Source of the DNA: Pseudomonadota bacterium
Lineage (GTDB): Bacteria; Pseudomonadota; Alphaproteobacteria; Rhodobacterales; Rhodobacteraceae
Direction: 5' to 3'
Length of the DNA: 64,000 nucleotides
Assembly: GCA_021779835.1 (NCBI GenBank)
Contig: JAJXZX010000014.1
Coordinates: forward strand, 30,766 to 94,765
Numbering within the stretch: position 1 is the stretch's first letter; each line of letters begins with the position of its first letter. Made by a program: the position numbers and the translations under genes. The notes under the pieces were generated by a model. The model did not search any database. It saw nothing but the letters and a program-made list of their open reading frames with translations, and had not been told where the DNA came from. Of this stretch, positions 36,448 to 46,376 are shown in pieces.

Positions 36448-37398
36448 CTACCCGCGCCCCAACTTGGCCAGCCTTGCGCTGCGCAACTGCGCGAAGTCGT
36501 CGCCGGCGTGGTAGGAGGAACGGGTCAACGGGGTGGCCGAGACCATCAGAAAGCCCTTGCCATAAGCCGCTTTCTCATAAGCAGCGAATTCATCGGGCGT
36601 CACAAAGCGGTCAACGACGTGGTGCTTTGGCGTCGGTTGCAGGTATTGGCCGATGGTCAGGAAATCGACATCGGCGGCGCGCATGTCGTCCATCACTTGG
36701 CCGACGGCCTGACGGTCCTCGCCCAAGCCCACCATGATGCCGGATTTGGTGAACATGGCGGGGTCGAGTTCCTTGACCTTTTGCAAAAGGCGCAAGGAGT
36801 GGAAATAGCGCGCACCGGGGCGGACGGAGGGATAAAGGCCGGGAACCGTCTCCAGATTGTGGTTGAACACGTCGGGGCGGGCCTCGACCACCTTTTCCAG
36901 CGCGGAGTCGTCGCATTTCAGGAAATCCGGGGTGAGGATTTCAATCGTGGTGTCGGGCGCGCGGTGGCGGATGGCGCGGATCGTCATGGCGAAATGCTCG
37001 GCGCCGCCATCGTCAAGGTCGTCGCGGTCAACCGAGGTGATGACGACGTGCTTCAGGCCAAGCTGCGCCACCGCATGGGCGACGCGGCCGGGCTCGAATG
37101 TGTCGAGCGCCTTGGGCTTGCCGGTGGCGACGTTGCAGAAGGTGCAACCGCGGGTGCAAATCTCGCCCATGATCATCATGGTGGCGTGGCCCGCGCTCCA
37201 GCATTCGCCGACGTTGGGGCAGCCGGCCTCTTCGCAAACGGTGACCAGCTTTTGCTCGCGGATGATGTCGCGGGTTTGCTTGTAACCTGCCGAGACCGGG
37301 GCCTTGACGCGGATCCAGTCGGGTTTCTTCGGCTGTGCATTATCGACCCGATGGGCTTTTTCGGGGTGACGCTCGGACGGAATTTTGAGATCGCGCAC
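36448..37398 (-). CDS. lipA: Lipoyl synthase
   Basis: 316 residues. Radical SAM enzyme inserting two sulfurs into octanoyl-lipoyl domains. Auxiliary cluster Cys at 55, 60 and 66 ([12 protein letters not shown]) and radical SAM motif CTRGCTFC at 81-88. The start codon is GTG (37398) with AGGGGGAAAG upstream. lipB is not adjacent. Divergent from aqpZ. Confidence 0.97.
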   Translation of the reverse strand: MRDLKIPSERHPEKAHRVDNAQPKKPDWIRVKAPVSAGYKQTRDIIREQKLVTVCEEAGCPNVGECWSAGHATMMIMGEICTRGCTFCNVATGKPKALDTFEPGRVAHAVAQLGLKHVVITSVDRDDLDDGGAEHFAMTIRAIRHRAPDTTIEILTPDFLKCDDSALEKVVEARPDVFNHNLETVPGLYPSVRPGARYFHSLRLLQKVKELDPAMFTKSGIMVGLGEDRQAVGQVMDDMRAADVDFLTIGQYLQPTPKHHVVDRFVTPDEFAAYEKAAYGKGFLMVSATPLTRSSYHAGDDFAQLRSARLAKLGRG

Positions 37399-37533
37399 GG
37401 TTCTTTCCCCCTAACGGCCTGCACAAACTCAATTATGCCTTTTCCACGCTGCGTGCAACGGCTGCTGCGGAAGGCCAGACATGCGTGGCGCGTAACTTTT
37501 GGTGAAACGATCCCTTTGGGGTGGGAGTGTAAA

Positions 37534-38220
37534 ATGACGAAGAAACTATTGGCCGAGACCCTCGGCACCTTCATGCTGGTATTTTTTGGCGTCGGGTCGG
37601 CCGTCTTGATGGGGGACAAGATCGGGATGCTGGGCATTGCCACGGCGTTCGGCCTGTCGATCGTGGCGGCGGCCTATTCCTTGGGGTCGGTGTCGGGCGC
37701 GCATCTTAACCCGGCGGTGTCGTTCGGGTTCGTGACGGCGGGGCGGATGAGTGTCGGTGACTTCATCAGCTACAGCATCGCGCAGATCATTGGCGCCATC
37801 CTTGCCGCGTTTGTCATCATGATTATCGCGACAGGCAAGGCGGACTATTCCGTTGCGGCCAACGGCTTGGGGCAGAACGGGTTTGGCGAGGGGTATCTTG
37901 GCGCCTACAGCCTGTCATCGGCGCTGATCTTTGAGACGGTGGCGACGTTCATCTTTGTGACGGTGATCCTTGGGGCGACGCAGGATGGTGCGCCGGGGGC
38001 GATGGCGGGGTTGGCGATTGGGCTGACGCTGATGGCGATTCACCTCGTCGGTATCAATGTTACCGGCGTTTCGGTGAACCCGGCGCGGTCGATCGGCCCG
38101 GCGCTGTTCGTTGGCGGTAAGGCCTTGGCGCAGCTTTGGGTGTTCATCGCGGCGCCTTTGGCGGGGGGCGCGATTGCAGGCGCGGTTCATGCGATGGGAC
38201 TGACGCGCGCATCTGCCTGA
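37534..38220 (+). CDS. aqpZ: Aquaporin Z
   Basis: 228 residues, six TM helices plus two half-helices carrying the NPA motifs (SGAHLNPAVSF and GVSVNPARSIGP). The selectivity region includes AIHLVGINVTG; the NPA-side residues fit a water-selective AqpZ rather than GlpF. The ATG at 37534 follows GGGAGTGTAAA. A hairpin terminator follows. Confidence 0.95.
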   Translation: MTKKLLAETLGTFMLVFFGVGSAVLMGDKIGMLGIATAFGLSIVAAAYSLGSVSGAHLNPAVSFGFVTAGRMSVGDFISYSIAQIIGAILAAFVIMIIATGKADYSVAANGLGQNGFGEGYLGAYSLSSALIFETVATFIFVTVILGATQDGAPGAMAGLAIGLTLMAIHLVGINVTGVSVNPARSIGPALFVGGKALAQLWVFIAAPLAGGAIAGAVHAMGLTRASA

Positions 38221-38240
38221 GTGGCATGCCAGAAAAACAC

Positions 38241-38270
38241 CAAAGGGGGCCAGTCGGCCCCCTTTGCTTT
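38241..38270. terminator. Bidirectional terminator after aqpZ
   Basis: 11-bp stem CAAAGGGGGCC/GGCCCCCTTTG, loop AGTC, T-rich on both sides. It separates aqpZ from the convergent DUF6456 gene. Confidence 0.8.
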
Positions 38271-38275
38271 TCCCC

Positions 38276-39394
38276 TTAGCCGATCAGGGCGCGAGCGCCC
38301 CCGACTTCGTCGTAATGCCGTTTCAGCCGCATCAAGGCGATCCGCAGAACGATCTTGCCAGAGCGGGCAGACCAGCCCATGCGACGCTCTGCAACCTCCA
38401 GCCCTTCGAGATAGCAGCAGCAGCGCAGCGCCATATCGCCCAAACCGGGGCCAAGGTCCCGCAGCGCCGCCGCCACCCGTTCGCGTGCGGCACGCGGGCC
38501 TTCGGCCGGGCCGATGCCGGAAAAGCCGCCACGGTCGCCGGCTGTAAGGAAGCGATCCCAGTTCTGCGCCACGCGGGGGCCCATTTGCGCGATCTCGAAA
38601 TCCTCGCGCAGGCGGTCGCTGGCCGCGACCAGATCGGCACTGAGGAACGGCTCGCCGCCCTTGTCGCGACGGCGGGCGAGCGCGCCGACCGGGCTTTCCG
38701 CCGCGTTGTAGCGCAAGCGGCGGCTGCCCGTGCCTTCGTCATCGCGGATCACGCGTTCATCCCAGATGCGGTGCTGATCGGCAAAGGGCGCTGCGGCCTC
38801 GGCCATGCCATCCTTCAGCCGCTGATCGGCATCCAGCAAACGCTTCAGCGCGGCGCGGCCTGTGGGCGTGATGACATAGCTGGAAACGCGGCCGGTTTTC
38901 TGGCAGCTGATCCAGTCCTTTAGCGCAAAGGCCTGCGCCACGGCGCGATCCAGCACCCCGGTGCGGGTGGTGCGGCCATCGGGGAAGGTGCGCACCACCA
39001 CCGCCTTTTCCATATCGGGGGCAATCGCCATCAAGGTGTCCGGTTCCGACATACGGCGCAAAATGCGACGTGCCTCGCGGTCAATTGTGACGTCATCGTT
39101 CAGCAGGGTTTCAGGACGCACGGCTGCGGTCATGGGTAAGGTATCCTCTTCGTCTGGTGTCCAGGAGCGGGCCGCGTGAACGCGACCCAGATGCGCGAGC
39201 GCTTCGTCCATCAAGGGATCGTCGCGCCGATTCTCGTAGCGGCGCACCTGACGCAGAATCGTGGAGGCGTGGCGGCCCTCGCGCCGGGCCAAGGCCCGCA
39301 GCGAAACGCCATCCCCGGTGTGGTCAAGGTAAAGACGAACTGCATCGGGAAGCCACGCTGGCAACTCGAAATCAGAGGATATGTTCGCCGTCAT
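38276..39394 (-). CDS. DUF6456 family HTH-containing protein, putative regulator
   Basis: 372 residues from the ATG at 39394 (MTANISSDFEL); an ATG six codons earlier is an alternative. N-terminal HTH-like region (about 15-55, GVSLRALARREGRHASTILRQVRRYENRRDD), a middle segment with another winged-helix-like part (ALKDWISCQKTGRVSSYVIT, then PTGRAALKRLL), and the conserved C-terminal DUF6456 region (LRDLGPGLGDMALRCCCYLE, then GLEVAERRMGW). Found mainly in Rhodobacterales and other alphaproteobacteria; target genes unknown. Divergent from the DUF6477 gene with an inverted repeat between them. Confidence 0.8.
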   Translation of the reverse strand: MTANISSDFELPAWLPDAVRLYLDHTGDGVSLRALARREGRHASTILRQVRRYENRRDDPLMDEALAHLGRVHAARSWTPDEEDTLPMTAAVRPETLLNDDVTIDREARRILRRMSEPDTLMAIAPDMEKAVVVRTFPDGRTTRTGVLDRAVAQAFALKDWISCQKTGRVSSYVITPTGRAALKRLLDADQRLKDGMAEAAAPFADQHRIWDERVIRDDEGTGSRRLRYNAAESPVGALARRRDKGGEPFLSADLVAASDRLREDFEIAQMGPRVAQNWDRFLTAGDRGGFSGIGPAEGPRAARERVAAALRDLGPGLGDMALRCCCYLEGLEVAERRMGWSARSGKIVLRIALMRLKRHYDEVGGARALIG

Positions 39395-39454
39395 GCCACG
39401 CCCCAGCTTCACGATTTCTTAACAGGTGCCGCACCGGACGAAAGCAACCGTGGG

Positions 39455-39481
39455 TTGTTAATGTTGCCCGTTCGTTAACAA
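39455..39481. promoter_or_regulatory. Inverted repeat in the DUF6456/DUF6477 divergent gap (candidate operator)
   Basis: TTGTTAA (39455-39461) and TTAACAA (39475-39481) form a perfect 7-bp inverted repeat with centres 20 bp apart, close to two helical turns, in an AT-rich gap. A TATAAA (39505-39510) toward the forward gene follows. It suits a dimeric regulator such as the neighbouring HTH protein. Confidence 0.4.
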
Positions 39482-39612
39482 TCGTCCATTTTTGGATAAT
39501 TGTTTATAAAGTCTGAACAAAGTTGAAGCCCCCCGAACGGTGTTTTTCCCCGAAACGCAACGCGCGGTTGAATCATGCAACAAATTCCCCCTGTTCTTCA
39601 GGAGGACCAAAG

Positions 39613-39903
39613 ATGACAGACTTTTGTGCGTTGCTGCGTTCGCTGCGTCGCCCCCGCCTTTTGATTCAGGCGGCGCGTTGCGGTCTTCCCGAGTATCGGC
39701 GGGAACGGGATCTGCGGCGCATCGCGGGGCTGGCGGTCATGCTGTCGCCGGAAAAGGCGCTGCCGAAGCTGCTGTCAGAGGAGGAGGCGCTGGAGCAAAC
39801 GCGCCAGACCGGCGATGCCGCCTACAGCCTGTCGCGCCACATCGAGGTGCTGATCGCGCTGATGGCAGAGACGCGCCTGTTGGCGGAGCCAGCCCACGCA
39901 TAA
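39613..39903 (+). CDS. DUF6477 family protein
   Basis: 96 residues from the ATG at 39613, which has AGGAGG 7 nt upstream; upstream in-frame extension has no such site. A mostly helical small protein (SLRRPRLLIQAARCGLPEYR, RLAGLAVMLSPEKALPKL-like core, EEEALEQTRQTGDAAYS). Conserved in Rhodobacterales; function unknown. Divergent partner of the DUF6456 gene. Confidence 0.8.
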   Translation: MTDFCALLRSLRRPRLLIQAARCGLPEYRRERDLRRIAGLAVMLSPEKALPKLLSEEEALEQTRQTGDAAYSLSRHIEVLIALMAETRLLAEPAHA

Positions 39904-39904
39904 T

Positions 39905-39935
39905 AAAACCGCCGGGCAACTTGTGTGCCCGGCGG
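39905..39935 (-). terminator. Terminator of the mttB-like gene
   Basis: 10-bp stem CCGCCGGGCA/TGCCCGGCGG with a 7-nt loop, followed on the reverse strand by TTTTATT. It lies 32 bp past the mttB-like stop. Confidence 0.75.
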
Positions 39936-39966
39936 CTAAGGTATTGTCATCCCGCGATTTTGCGGC

Positions 39967-41511
39967 TCAGATGAAGGCGTCGGGCTCGGCGGCCTTTTTG
40001 CGGTCAACATAGGCCTGCAACGCCTCGGCAATCGCCGGATCTTGGGCCGGTTGCTGGTAGTCGCCCAGCATCTTTTTCACCCGCTCTGCCGCCAAGGTTT
40101 CGGTGTCGCGCGCACCCTCTTCGGCCCAGGTCTCGAACGGTTTGTAGTCGAACAGATCCGAGCGCCAGAACGCGGTCTTGAAGTTCGACTGCGTGTGCTG
40201 ACAGCCAAGGTAATGCCCGCCGGGGCCAACCTCGCGGATCGCGTCCATCGCCTGCCCGTTGGTGTCCATGTGAACACCTTGGGCAAGGTGGTGCAGGGTG
40301 CCAAGCTGATCGGCGTCCATCACGAATTTCTCGTAGGAACTGACCAGACCGCCCTCCAACCAACCGCAGGCGTGCAGCATGAAGTTAACGCCTGCAAGCA
40401 ACGCCATGTTAAGGCTGTTTGCCGTCTCATACGCCGCCTGCGCGTCGGGCAGCTTGGAGCCGCAGAACGAGCCGCCAGAGCGGTAGGGAAGGTTCATGCG
40501 CCGCGCCAGTTGCCCCGCGCCATAGGTGATATGCGCAGCCTCGGGCGTGCCGAAAGTGGGCGCGCCAGAGTTCATGTCAATCGAGGTCACGAAGGCACCG
40601 AACACCACCGGCGCGCCGGGACGCACAAGTTGGCTGTAAGCAACGCCCGCCAGCACCTCTGCCAACACCTGCGTCAGCGTGCCCGCCACCGTCACCGGCG
40701 CCATTGCGCCACCGACGATGAACGGAGAGATGACAGCGGCCTGATTGGCCTTCGCATAGACCTCCAACGCGCCCATCATGGTCGAATCGAACGTGAGCGG
40801 GCTGTTTATGTTGATGAGGCTGGTCATCACCGTGTTCTGGTCAACGAAATCCGCGCCGAACAGGATCTTGGACATCTCAACCGAGTCTGCGGCGCGGCTC
40901 GGTTCCGTTACCGAGCCCATGTAAGGTTTGTCGCTCAGCGTCATATGTGCGAGCAGCATGTCAAGGTGGCGCTTGTTGACCGGAATGTCAGTCGGCTCGC
41001 ACACCGTGCCGCCGGAATGGTGCAGCCACTTGGACATATAGCCAAGCTTCACAAAATTCTGGAAATCGGCGAGCGTGGCATAGCGGCGGCCACCGGCATG
41101 GTCGCGCACGAAGGGCGGGCCGTAAACCGGCGCCAACACAAGGTTCTTGCCTCCCACCACCACATTGCGTTCCGGGTTACGGGCGTGCTGGGTGAAGGTC
41201 GAGGGCGCGGTGGCGCAAAGTTTGCGCGCAAGGCCGCGCGGAATGTGGACGCGCTCGCCTTTCACATCGGCCCCAGCGGCGCGCCACAGCGCAAGTGCGG
41301 CAGGGTTTTCAAGGAAGTTGACGCCGATCTCTTCCAGAACGGTATCCGCGTTCCACTCGATGATCTGCAACGCTTCTTCGTTGAGGATTTCGAAGTTGGG
41401 GATTTGGCGCTCGATGAATTTCGCCGACTCGAAGCTTACCGCGGTGCGCTCTGCCCGCCGCGTTGCCCCGCCGCCTGACCGTGCCCGCCGTCCCTCTGCC
41501 ACGTCGCTCAT
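39967..41511 (-). CDS. Trimethylamine methyltransferase (MttB) family protein, non-pyrrolysine
   Basis: 514 residues, full-length MttB-superfamily TIM barrel ([55 protein letters not shown]). No in-frame amber codon, so it is not the archaeal pyrrolysine enzyme but belongs to the large MtgB-like group, some of which demethylate glycine betaine or other quaternary amines to a corrinoid protein. No corrinoid protein gene is next to it; the corrinoid activase at 51.8 kb may serve it. Substrate unknown. Confidence 0.88.
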   Translation of the reverse strand: MSDVAEGRRARSGGGATRRAERTAVSFESAKFIERQIPNFEILNEEALQIIEWNADTVLEEIGVNFLENPAALALWRAAGADVKGERVHIPRGLARKLCATAPSTFTQHARNPERNVVVGGKNLVLAPVYGPPFVRDHAGGRRYATLADFQNFVKLGYMSKWLHHSGGTVCEPTDIPVNKRHLDMLLAHMTLSDKPYMGSVTEPSRAADSVEMSKILFGADFVDQNTVMTSLININSPLTFDSTMMGALEVYAKANQAAVISPFIVGGAMAPVTVAGTLTQVLAEVLAGVAYSQLVRPGAPVVFGAFVTSIDMNSGAPTFGTPEAAHITYGAGQLARRMNLPYRSGGSFCGSKLPDAQAAYETANSLNMALLAGVNFMLHACGWLEGGLVSSYEKFVMDADQLGTLHHLAQGVHMDTNGQAMDAIREVGPGGHYLGCQHTQSNFKTAFWRSDLFDYKPFETWAEEGARDTETLAAERVKKMLGDYQQPAQDPAIAEALQAYVDRKKAAEPDAFI

Positions 41512-41654
41512 TCAAAAACCCTCCGGAACGACCGCGTCATGCGGCCCTGACTGTTGCCCTCTTTTAGCGCTTTCGCGGAACGCCCGTTACCGGATTGCGG
41601 CGCTTGAGGTGAAAAACCGACATCTGGCCTGTCGCATCCCGGACTTGGGCATTT

Positions 41655-41682
41655 TCTGCCCCAAAATATCCCGAGGGGTGCG
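41655..41682 (-). repeat. Interspersed intergenic element, copy D (divergent variant)
   Basis: On the reverse strand it reads CCCCTCGGGATATTTTGGGG, resembling the C copy. It lies in the divergent mttB/guaA gap. Weaker match than the A/B pair. Confidence 0.35.
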
Positions 41683-41746
41683 GGCACCGGTCCCCGCTGG
41701 CGCCATTTCTCTTGCGCGCGCCCGCGGGGCACAATATTCCGCGCAC

Positions 41747-43303
41747 ATGACACAGCATGACCGCCTTTTGATCATCGACTTCGGCTCTCAGGTGACGCAG
41801 CTAATCGCGCGCCGCCTGCGGGAATTGAACGTCTATTGCGAAATTCATCCGTTCCAGAAGGTCACGGATGCCTTCCTCAAGGACTTCGCCCCCAAGGCGG
41901 TGATATTTTCGGGCGGCCCGGCCTCGGTCTTTGCCGAGGGCGCGCCAATGCCGCCAGCCTCGGTTTTCACGCTCGGCGTGCCGATCCTGGGAATTTGCTA
42001 CGGCCAACAGGTGATGATGCATTGCCTTGGCGGCAAGGTCGAACGTGGCCACGGCACCGCCGAGTTTGGCCGCGCCTTTGTGACGCCAACCGACGCCAAG
42101 CTGCCGATGCTGGCGGGCTGGTTCGCTGAGGGACGCGAGCAGGTGTGGATGTCGCACGGCGACCATGTCAGCGAAATCGCGCCGGGGTTTGAGGTGTACG
42201 GCACCTCGCCCAACGCGCCGTTTGCGATTACCGCCGACCCGGCACGGCACTTCTATGCGGTGCAGTTCCACCCGGAGGTTCACCACACCCCGCGCGGCGC
42301 CAAGCTCTATGAGAATTTCGTGCGGCTCGCAGGGTTCAAGGGCGACTGGACGATGGGCGCGTATCGCGAGGAAGCGATCCGCAAAATCCGCGAACAGGTT
42401 GGCGACAAGCGGGTGATTTGCGGGCTGTCGGGCGGCGTCGATTCCTCGGTCGCGGCGGTCCTGATCCATGAGGCGATTGGCGATCAGTTGACCTGCGTCT
42501 TCGTCGATCATGGTCTGTTGCGGCTGAGCGAGGCGGAGCAGGTCGTGGCGATGTTCCGCGACAACTACAACATCCCGCTGATCCATGCCGACGAATCGGA
42601 TCTGTTCCTTGGCAAGCTTGAGGGGGTTTCCGACCCCGAGACCAAGCGCAAAATCATCGGTGGCCTGTTCATCGACGTGTTCCAGAAATACGCGAGCGGC
42701 ATCGAGGGGGCAGAATTCCTTGCACAAGGCACGCTTTACCCCGACGTGATCGAATCGGTCAGCTTTTCGGGCGGGCCGTCGGTCACCATCAAATCGCACC
42801 ATAATGTCGGCGGCCTGCCGGAGCAGATGGGGCTGAAGCTGGTGGAGCCGCTGCGCGAGCTGTTCAAGGACGAAGTCCGCGCGCTGGGGCGCGAGTTGGG
42901 CCTGCCTGCAAGTTTCATCGGCCGCCACCCCTTCCCCGGCCCCGGTCTGGCGATCCGCTGCCCCGGAGAGATCACCCGCGAAAAGCTGGAGATCCTGCGC
43001 AAGGCCGATGCCGTGTTCATCGACCAGATCCGCAAGCATGACCTCTATGATGAGATCTGGCAGGCGTTTGTCGCGATTCTTCCGGTGAAAACCGTCGGCG
43101 TGATGGGCGACGGGCGCACCTATGATTTCGCCTGCGCACTGCGGGCCGTGACCTCGGTTGATGGCATGACGGCCGATTACTATCCGTTCACCCATGATTT
43201 CCTTGGCGAGACCGCAACGCGGATCATCAACGAGGTGCAGGGCATCAACCGCGTCACCTACGACATCACCTCAAAACCCCCGGGCACCATCGAGTGGGAA
43301 TAG
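41747..43303 (+). CDS. guaA: GMP synthase (glutamine-hydrolysing)
   Basis: 518 residues from the ATG at 41747. N-terminal class I amidotransferase ([15 protein letters not shown]; nucleophile Cys84 in [14 protein letters not shown]), ATP-pyrophosphatase domain with [10 protein letters not shown], and the C-terminal dimerisation domain ending KPPGTIEWE. It converts XMP to GMP. A hairpin (43303-43319) overlaps the stop. Confidence 0.98.
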   Translation: MTQHDRLLIIDFGSQVTQLIARRLRELNVYCEIHPFQKVTDAFLKDFAPKAVIFSGGPASVFAEGAPMPPASVFTLGVPILGICYGQQVMMHCLGGKVERGHGTAEFGRAFVTPTDAKLPMLAGWFAEGREQVWMSHGDHVSEIAPGFEVYGTSPNAPFAITADPARHFYAVQFHPEVHHTPRGAKLYENFVRLAGFKGDWTMGAYREEAIRKIREQVGDKRVICGLSGGVDSSVAAVLIHEAIGDQLTCVFVDHGLLRLSEAEQVVAMFRDNYNIPLIHADESDLFLGKLEGVSDPETKRKIIGGLFIDVFQKYASGIEGAEFLAQGTLYPDVIESVSFSGGPSVTIKSHHNVGGLPEQMGLKLVEPLRELFKDEVRALGRELGLPASFIGRHPFPGPGLAIRCPGEITREKLEILRKADAVFIDQIRKHDLYDEIWQAFVAILPVKTVGVMGDGRTYDFACALRAVTSVDGMTADYYPFTHDFLGETATRIINEVQGINRVTYDITSKPPGTIEWE

Positions 43304-43319
43304 GTCCGCAGCCCGGACC
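43303..43319 (+). terminator. Hairpin at the guaA stop
   Basis: GGTCCG-CAGCC-CGGACC, 6 bp, starting on the last base of the guaA stop. No T-run directly after it; weak. Confidence 0.35.
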
Positions 43320-43361
43320 GTCTCTTCGACGGCGCTGACCCTTTTTGCGTAGGCACCCCGC

Positions 43362-44660
43362 ATGAGCACCGACCGATCCACGACTGCTTTCGTTCGACGT
43401 CACCGCAACTTCGGGCTGTTCTGGGGAGGCAATATTCTTGCCTCGCTGGCGATGCAGATCGAGTCGGTGACCATCGGCTGGCAGGTCTATGCGCTGGCGC
43501 GCGACACGCACACGATCGAGCAAAGTGCCTTGTTGGTGGGGATGGTCGGGCTGGTGCAGTTCCTGCCGCTGTTCTGCCTGTCGCTGTTCGCGGGATCGGT
43601 GGCGGACCGGCTTGACCGGCGCAAGATCGTGCTTATCACCATGACCGCCGAGGCTTTGGGCGTGCTGGCGCTGTTCGGTGTGTCTTTGCATCCGACGCCA
43701 AATATCACAGCAATCTTTGCCATCGCGGCGGTGTTCGGGGCGACGCGGGCGTTCCTGTCGCCCGCCAGTTCCGCGCTGACGCCGATGTTGGTGCCAAAAT
43801 CCGACATGCCGCGCGCTATCGCATTGAAATCTTTGGGCTGGCAGGTGGCGGTGATCGTCGGGCCTTGGATCGGTGGGATGCTGATCGCGGCCTCGACGGC
43901 TGCGGCCTACGGTGTGGCGGCGGGGCTTTACGGGCTGGGCATCATCGTGGTCGCCTTCATGCGCGGCAATATGAAACCCCAGGTGCAACCCGGTAGCCGG
44001 ATCGAGCAGATCCGCGAGGGACTGGTTTATGTCTGGACCAACAAGATCATCTTTGGCGCGATCTCACTCGACCTGTTCGCCGTGTTGCTGGGCGGGGCGA
44101 CGGCGCTCTTGCCGGCGTTTGCCAGCGATATTCTGAAGGTCGGCCCGGATGGGTTCGGTATGCTGCGCTCTGGTCCTGCGATTGGGGCGGCGCTGATGGC
44201 GCTGGCGCTGAACCGCTGGCCGCTGGCGCGCATGGCGGGGCGGCGCATGTTCCTGTCGGTCGCGGTATTCGGTGCGGCGACGCTGCTGTTTGCCGTATCA
44301 AAATCGATGCCGCTGTCGATATTCGCGCTGGCGATCCTTGGGGCTGCCGACATGGTTTCAATGTATGTGCGCCAGACGCTGGTGCAGATCGTGACGCCGG
44401 ACCATATGCGGGGGCGCGTGTCCTCGGTGTCGGGGCTGTTTATCTCTGGTTCCAACGAGCTGGGCGAGTTTGAAAGCGGTGTGGTGGCGCGCGTGCTGGG
44501 GCCGGTCGGCGCGGCGGTGTTTGGCGGCATCGGCACCTTGATCGTCACCGGCGCTTGGGCGCGGATGTTCCCAGCGCTGTATAACGCCGACCGTCTGGAT
44601 GGCACAGAGCCGGTTGACGAGGTGATCGAGCCCATATCGCTTACCGCCCCGGCGAGTTAA
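43362..44660 (+). CDS. MFS transporter, EntS-like
   Basis: 432 residues, 12 predicted TM segments of the enterobactin-exporter (MFS_3) type: NFGLFWGGNILASLAMQIES, GWQVYALARDTHTIEQSALL, SVADRLDRRKI in loop 2-3 and the later DHMRGRVSSVSGLFI. Substrate unknown; no siderophore genes nearby. The YdcF-like gene starts 6 nt after its stop. Confidence 0.88.
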   Translation: MSTDRSTTAFVRRHRNFGLFWGGNILASLAMQIESVTIGWQVYALARDTHTIEQSALLVGMVGLVQFLPLFCLSLFAGSVADRLDRRKIVLITMTAEALGVLALFGVSLHPTPNITAIFAIAAVFGATRAFLSPASSALTPMLVPKSDMPRAIALKSLGWQVAVIVGPWIGGMLIAASTAAAYGVAAGLYGLGIIVVAFMRGNMKPQVQPGSRIEQIREGLVYVWTNKIIFGAISLDLFAVLLGGATALLPAFASDILKVGPDGFGMLRSGPAIGAALMALALNRWPLARMAGRRMFLSVAVFGAATLLFAVSKSMPLSIFALAILGAADMVSMYVRQTLVQIVTPDHMRGRVSSVSGLFISGSNELGEFESGVVARVLGPVGAAVFGGIGTLIVTGAWARMFPALYNADRLDGTEPVDEVIEPISLTAPAS

Positions 44661-44666
44661 GCGGCG

Positions 44667-45326
44667 ATGCGCTTGCGCTGGCCCAAAGCCCGCCGGTTTC
44701 GGCTTGCCACAATTGCGGCTCTTGTGGCGGGCCTCGTGTCGGTTGCCATCCCGCTCGTTTCCGTGCTGAGCTATGCGGACCCGACGCTGCCGACTGATGC
44801 GGCGGCAATTATCGTTGTTAGCGGCCCTTATGCTCCCGCAGGTCGGCCCTCGGAAACGCGGGCGCGCGTGGCGAGGGGGATCGCACTGTGGCAGGCCGGG
44901 GCGGCACCGCTTTTGGTGCTCTCGGGCAAGATCTATGGGCCGCGGGGTGAAAACATTGCCGCCGTGATGCAGGATCAGGCGATGGCGGCGGGGGTGCCGG
45001 CCTCGGCGATCCGGTTGGAGCCGAGCGCGAGTTCTACCTTGCAAAACGCCCTGTTCAGCGCGGATCTGCTGGGCGCGATCAAAGCCGCGCCGGTGATCGT
45101 GGTTACCCACCGTTATCACCTGCCGCGCGCCTGGGCCTCGTTTCGCTGGGCGGGGTTTGCCAATGTCACCATGGTCGCGGCAGATGCGGCGACGCCAATG
45201 TTTTCGCTGCGATCCGCGGGGTTAGAGCCGTTGAAGTGGCCCTATGACACTCTGCGGGCGGGCGCGGCTCGCCTTGCCTTTGCGCTTGGCGCGACCGAGG
45301 GAACGGTCGCGCCGTTTCTGCGTTAG
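44667..45326 (+). CDS. YdcF/DUF218 family membrane-anchored protein
   Basis: 219 residues. N-terminal TM segment (about 12-35), then a DUF218 domain: AAIIVVSGPYAPAGRPSETR, LWQAGAAPLLVLSGK, RLEPSASSTLQNALFSADLL and VTHRYHLPRAWASFRWAGF. DUF218 proteins such as ElyC and SanA act in envelope/peptidoglycan precursor metabolism. Its 3' end abuts msrA tail-to-tail. Confidence 0.87.
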   Translation: MRLRWPKARRFRLATIAALVAGLVSVAIPLVSVLSYADPTLPTDAAAIIVVSGPYAPAGRPSETRARVARGIALWQAGAAPLLVLSGKIYGPRGENIAAVMQDQAMAAGVPASAIRLEPSASSTLQNALFSADLLGAIKAAPVIVVTHRYHLPRAWASFRWAGFANVTMVAADAATPMFSLRSAGLEPLKWPYDTLRAGAARLAFALGATEGTVAPFLR

Positions 45327-45327
45327 A

Positions 45328-45834
45328 TCACTCCGCCGCCGCACGGCGTGGGAGTTTCCAGTTCGGCCGCGCGAAATGGCAGGTATAACCATTGGGGCGA
45401 TGCAGCAGGTAATCCTGATGCTCGGGCTCCGCCTCCCAGAAATCACTGGCGGGGGTGACTTCGGTCACGACCTTGCCGGGCCACAGGCCAGAGGCGTTCA
45501 CGTCAGCAATCGTATCCAACGCGGTCTGTTCTTGCGCGTCGTCGAGGGTGAAGATCGCCGAGCGATAGCTTATCCCCAGATCGTTGCCCTGCCGGTTCGG
45601 CGTGGTCGGGTCGTGGATCTGGAAGAAGAATTCCAGCAGCGCGCGATAGCTAGTCTTGGCCGGATCATAGACGATCTCGATCGCTTCGGCATGGGTGCCG
45701 TGGTTGCGATAGGTCGCGTTTGCGACGTTGCCGCCTGTGTAGCCGACGCGGGTGGCGATCACGCCCGGCAGCTTGCGGATCAGATCCTGCATACCCCAGA
45801 AACAGCCGCCCGCCAGAATTGCCCGTTCGCTCAT
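45328..45834 (-). CDS. msrA: Peptide methionine sulfoxide reductase A
   Basis: 168 residues, reduces methionine-S-sulfoxide. Catalytic motif GGCFWG at the N-terminus, [11 protein letters not shown] and [21 protein letters not shown]. Overlaps msrB by 4 bp, so both sulfoxide epimers are handled by one operon. Confidence 0.96.
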   Translation of the reverse strand: MSERAILAGGCFWGMQDLIRKLPGVIATRVGYTGGNVANATYRNHGTHAEAIEIVYDPAKTSYRALLEFFFQIHDPTTPNRQGNDLGISYRSAIFTLDDAQEQTALDTIADVNASGLWPGKVVTEVTPASDFWEAEPEHQDYLLHRPNGYTCHFARPNWKLPRRAAAE

Positions 45835-46292
45835 TTCTCGTCCTCCTCGTCAAATATTGCGCGGAATTCTCCGTAGCCTTCGGCCTCTAATTCCGTAACG
45901 GGAACAAAGCGTAACGAGGCGGAGTTGATGCAATAGCGCAGCCCGCCGTCCTCGATTGGGCCATCGTTGAATACATGGCCAAGATGGCTGTCACCATGAG
46001 CCGAGCGCACCTCGACCCGGCGCATACCCAGGCTGGTGTCGCTGAGCTCGACCACATGCTGCGCCACAATCGGCCGGGTAAAGCTGGGCCAGCCGCAGCC
46101 CGAGTCGAACTTGTCGAGCGAGGTAAACAAGGGCTCGCCCGACACGATATCGACGTAGAGCCCCTCGCCCTTGAAATCATGGAAGGCGTTGAAATATGGC
46201 CGCTCGGTTCCGCTGGTTTGCGTCACGCGGAACTGTTCAGGCGTCAGGCGCGCAATGGCCTCGGGCGTCTTGGCATAGGTCTTGGGTGGCAT
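45831..46292 (-). CDS. msrB: Peptide methionine sulfoxide reductase B
   Basis: 153 residues, reduces methionine-R-sulfoxide. [19 protein letters not shown] and the catalytic Cys121 in [11 protein letters not shown]. The two CxxC zinc-binding pairs of zinc-type MsrB are absent, so this is the zinc-free form; Cys66 (GCGWPSF) is a candidate resolving residue. First gene of the msrB-msrA operon. Confidence 0.96.
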   Translation of the reverse strand: MPPKTYAKTPEAIARLTPEQFRVTQTSGTERPYFNAFHDFKGEGLYVDIVSGEPLFTSLDKFDSGCGWPSFTRPIVAQHVVELSDTSLGMRRVEVRSAHGDSHLGHVFNDGPIEDGGLRYCINSASLRFVPVTELEAEGYGEFRAIFDEEDEK

Positions 46293-46376
46293 CGGTATCC
46301 TCCACGCGGTCAGGTCGCTGAAATGTGGGGCAGCGCTGCGCGAAATCCAGTGACGCGCACCGCGAGTTTACCTTTG

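Noticed and set aside
40042..41478. Forward open frame opposite the mttB-like gene
   Set aside because: Composition of a shadow (His/Arg/Gln-rich); the reverse frame is a full MttB family protein.
39967..41511. Pyrrolysine (in-frame amber) in the mttB-like gene
   Set aside because: The frame is open throughout with no internal TAG, so it is a non-pyrrolysine homologue.
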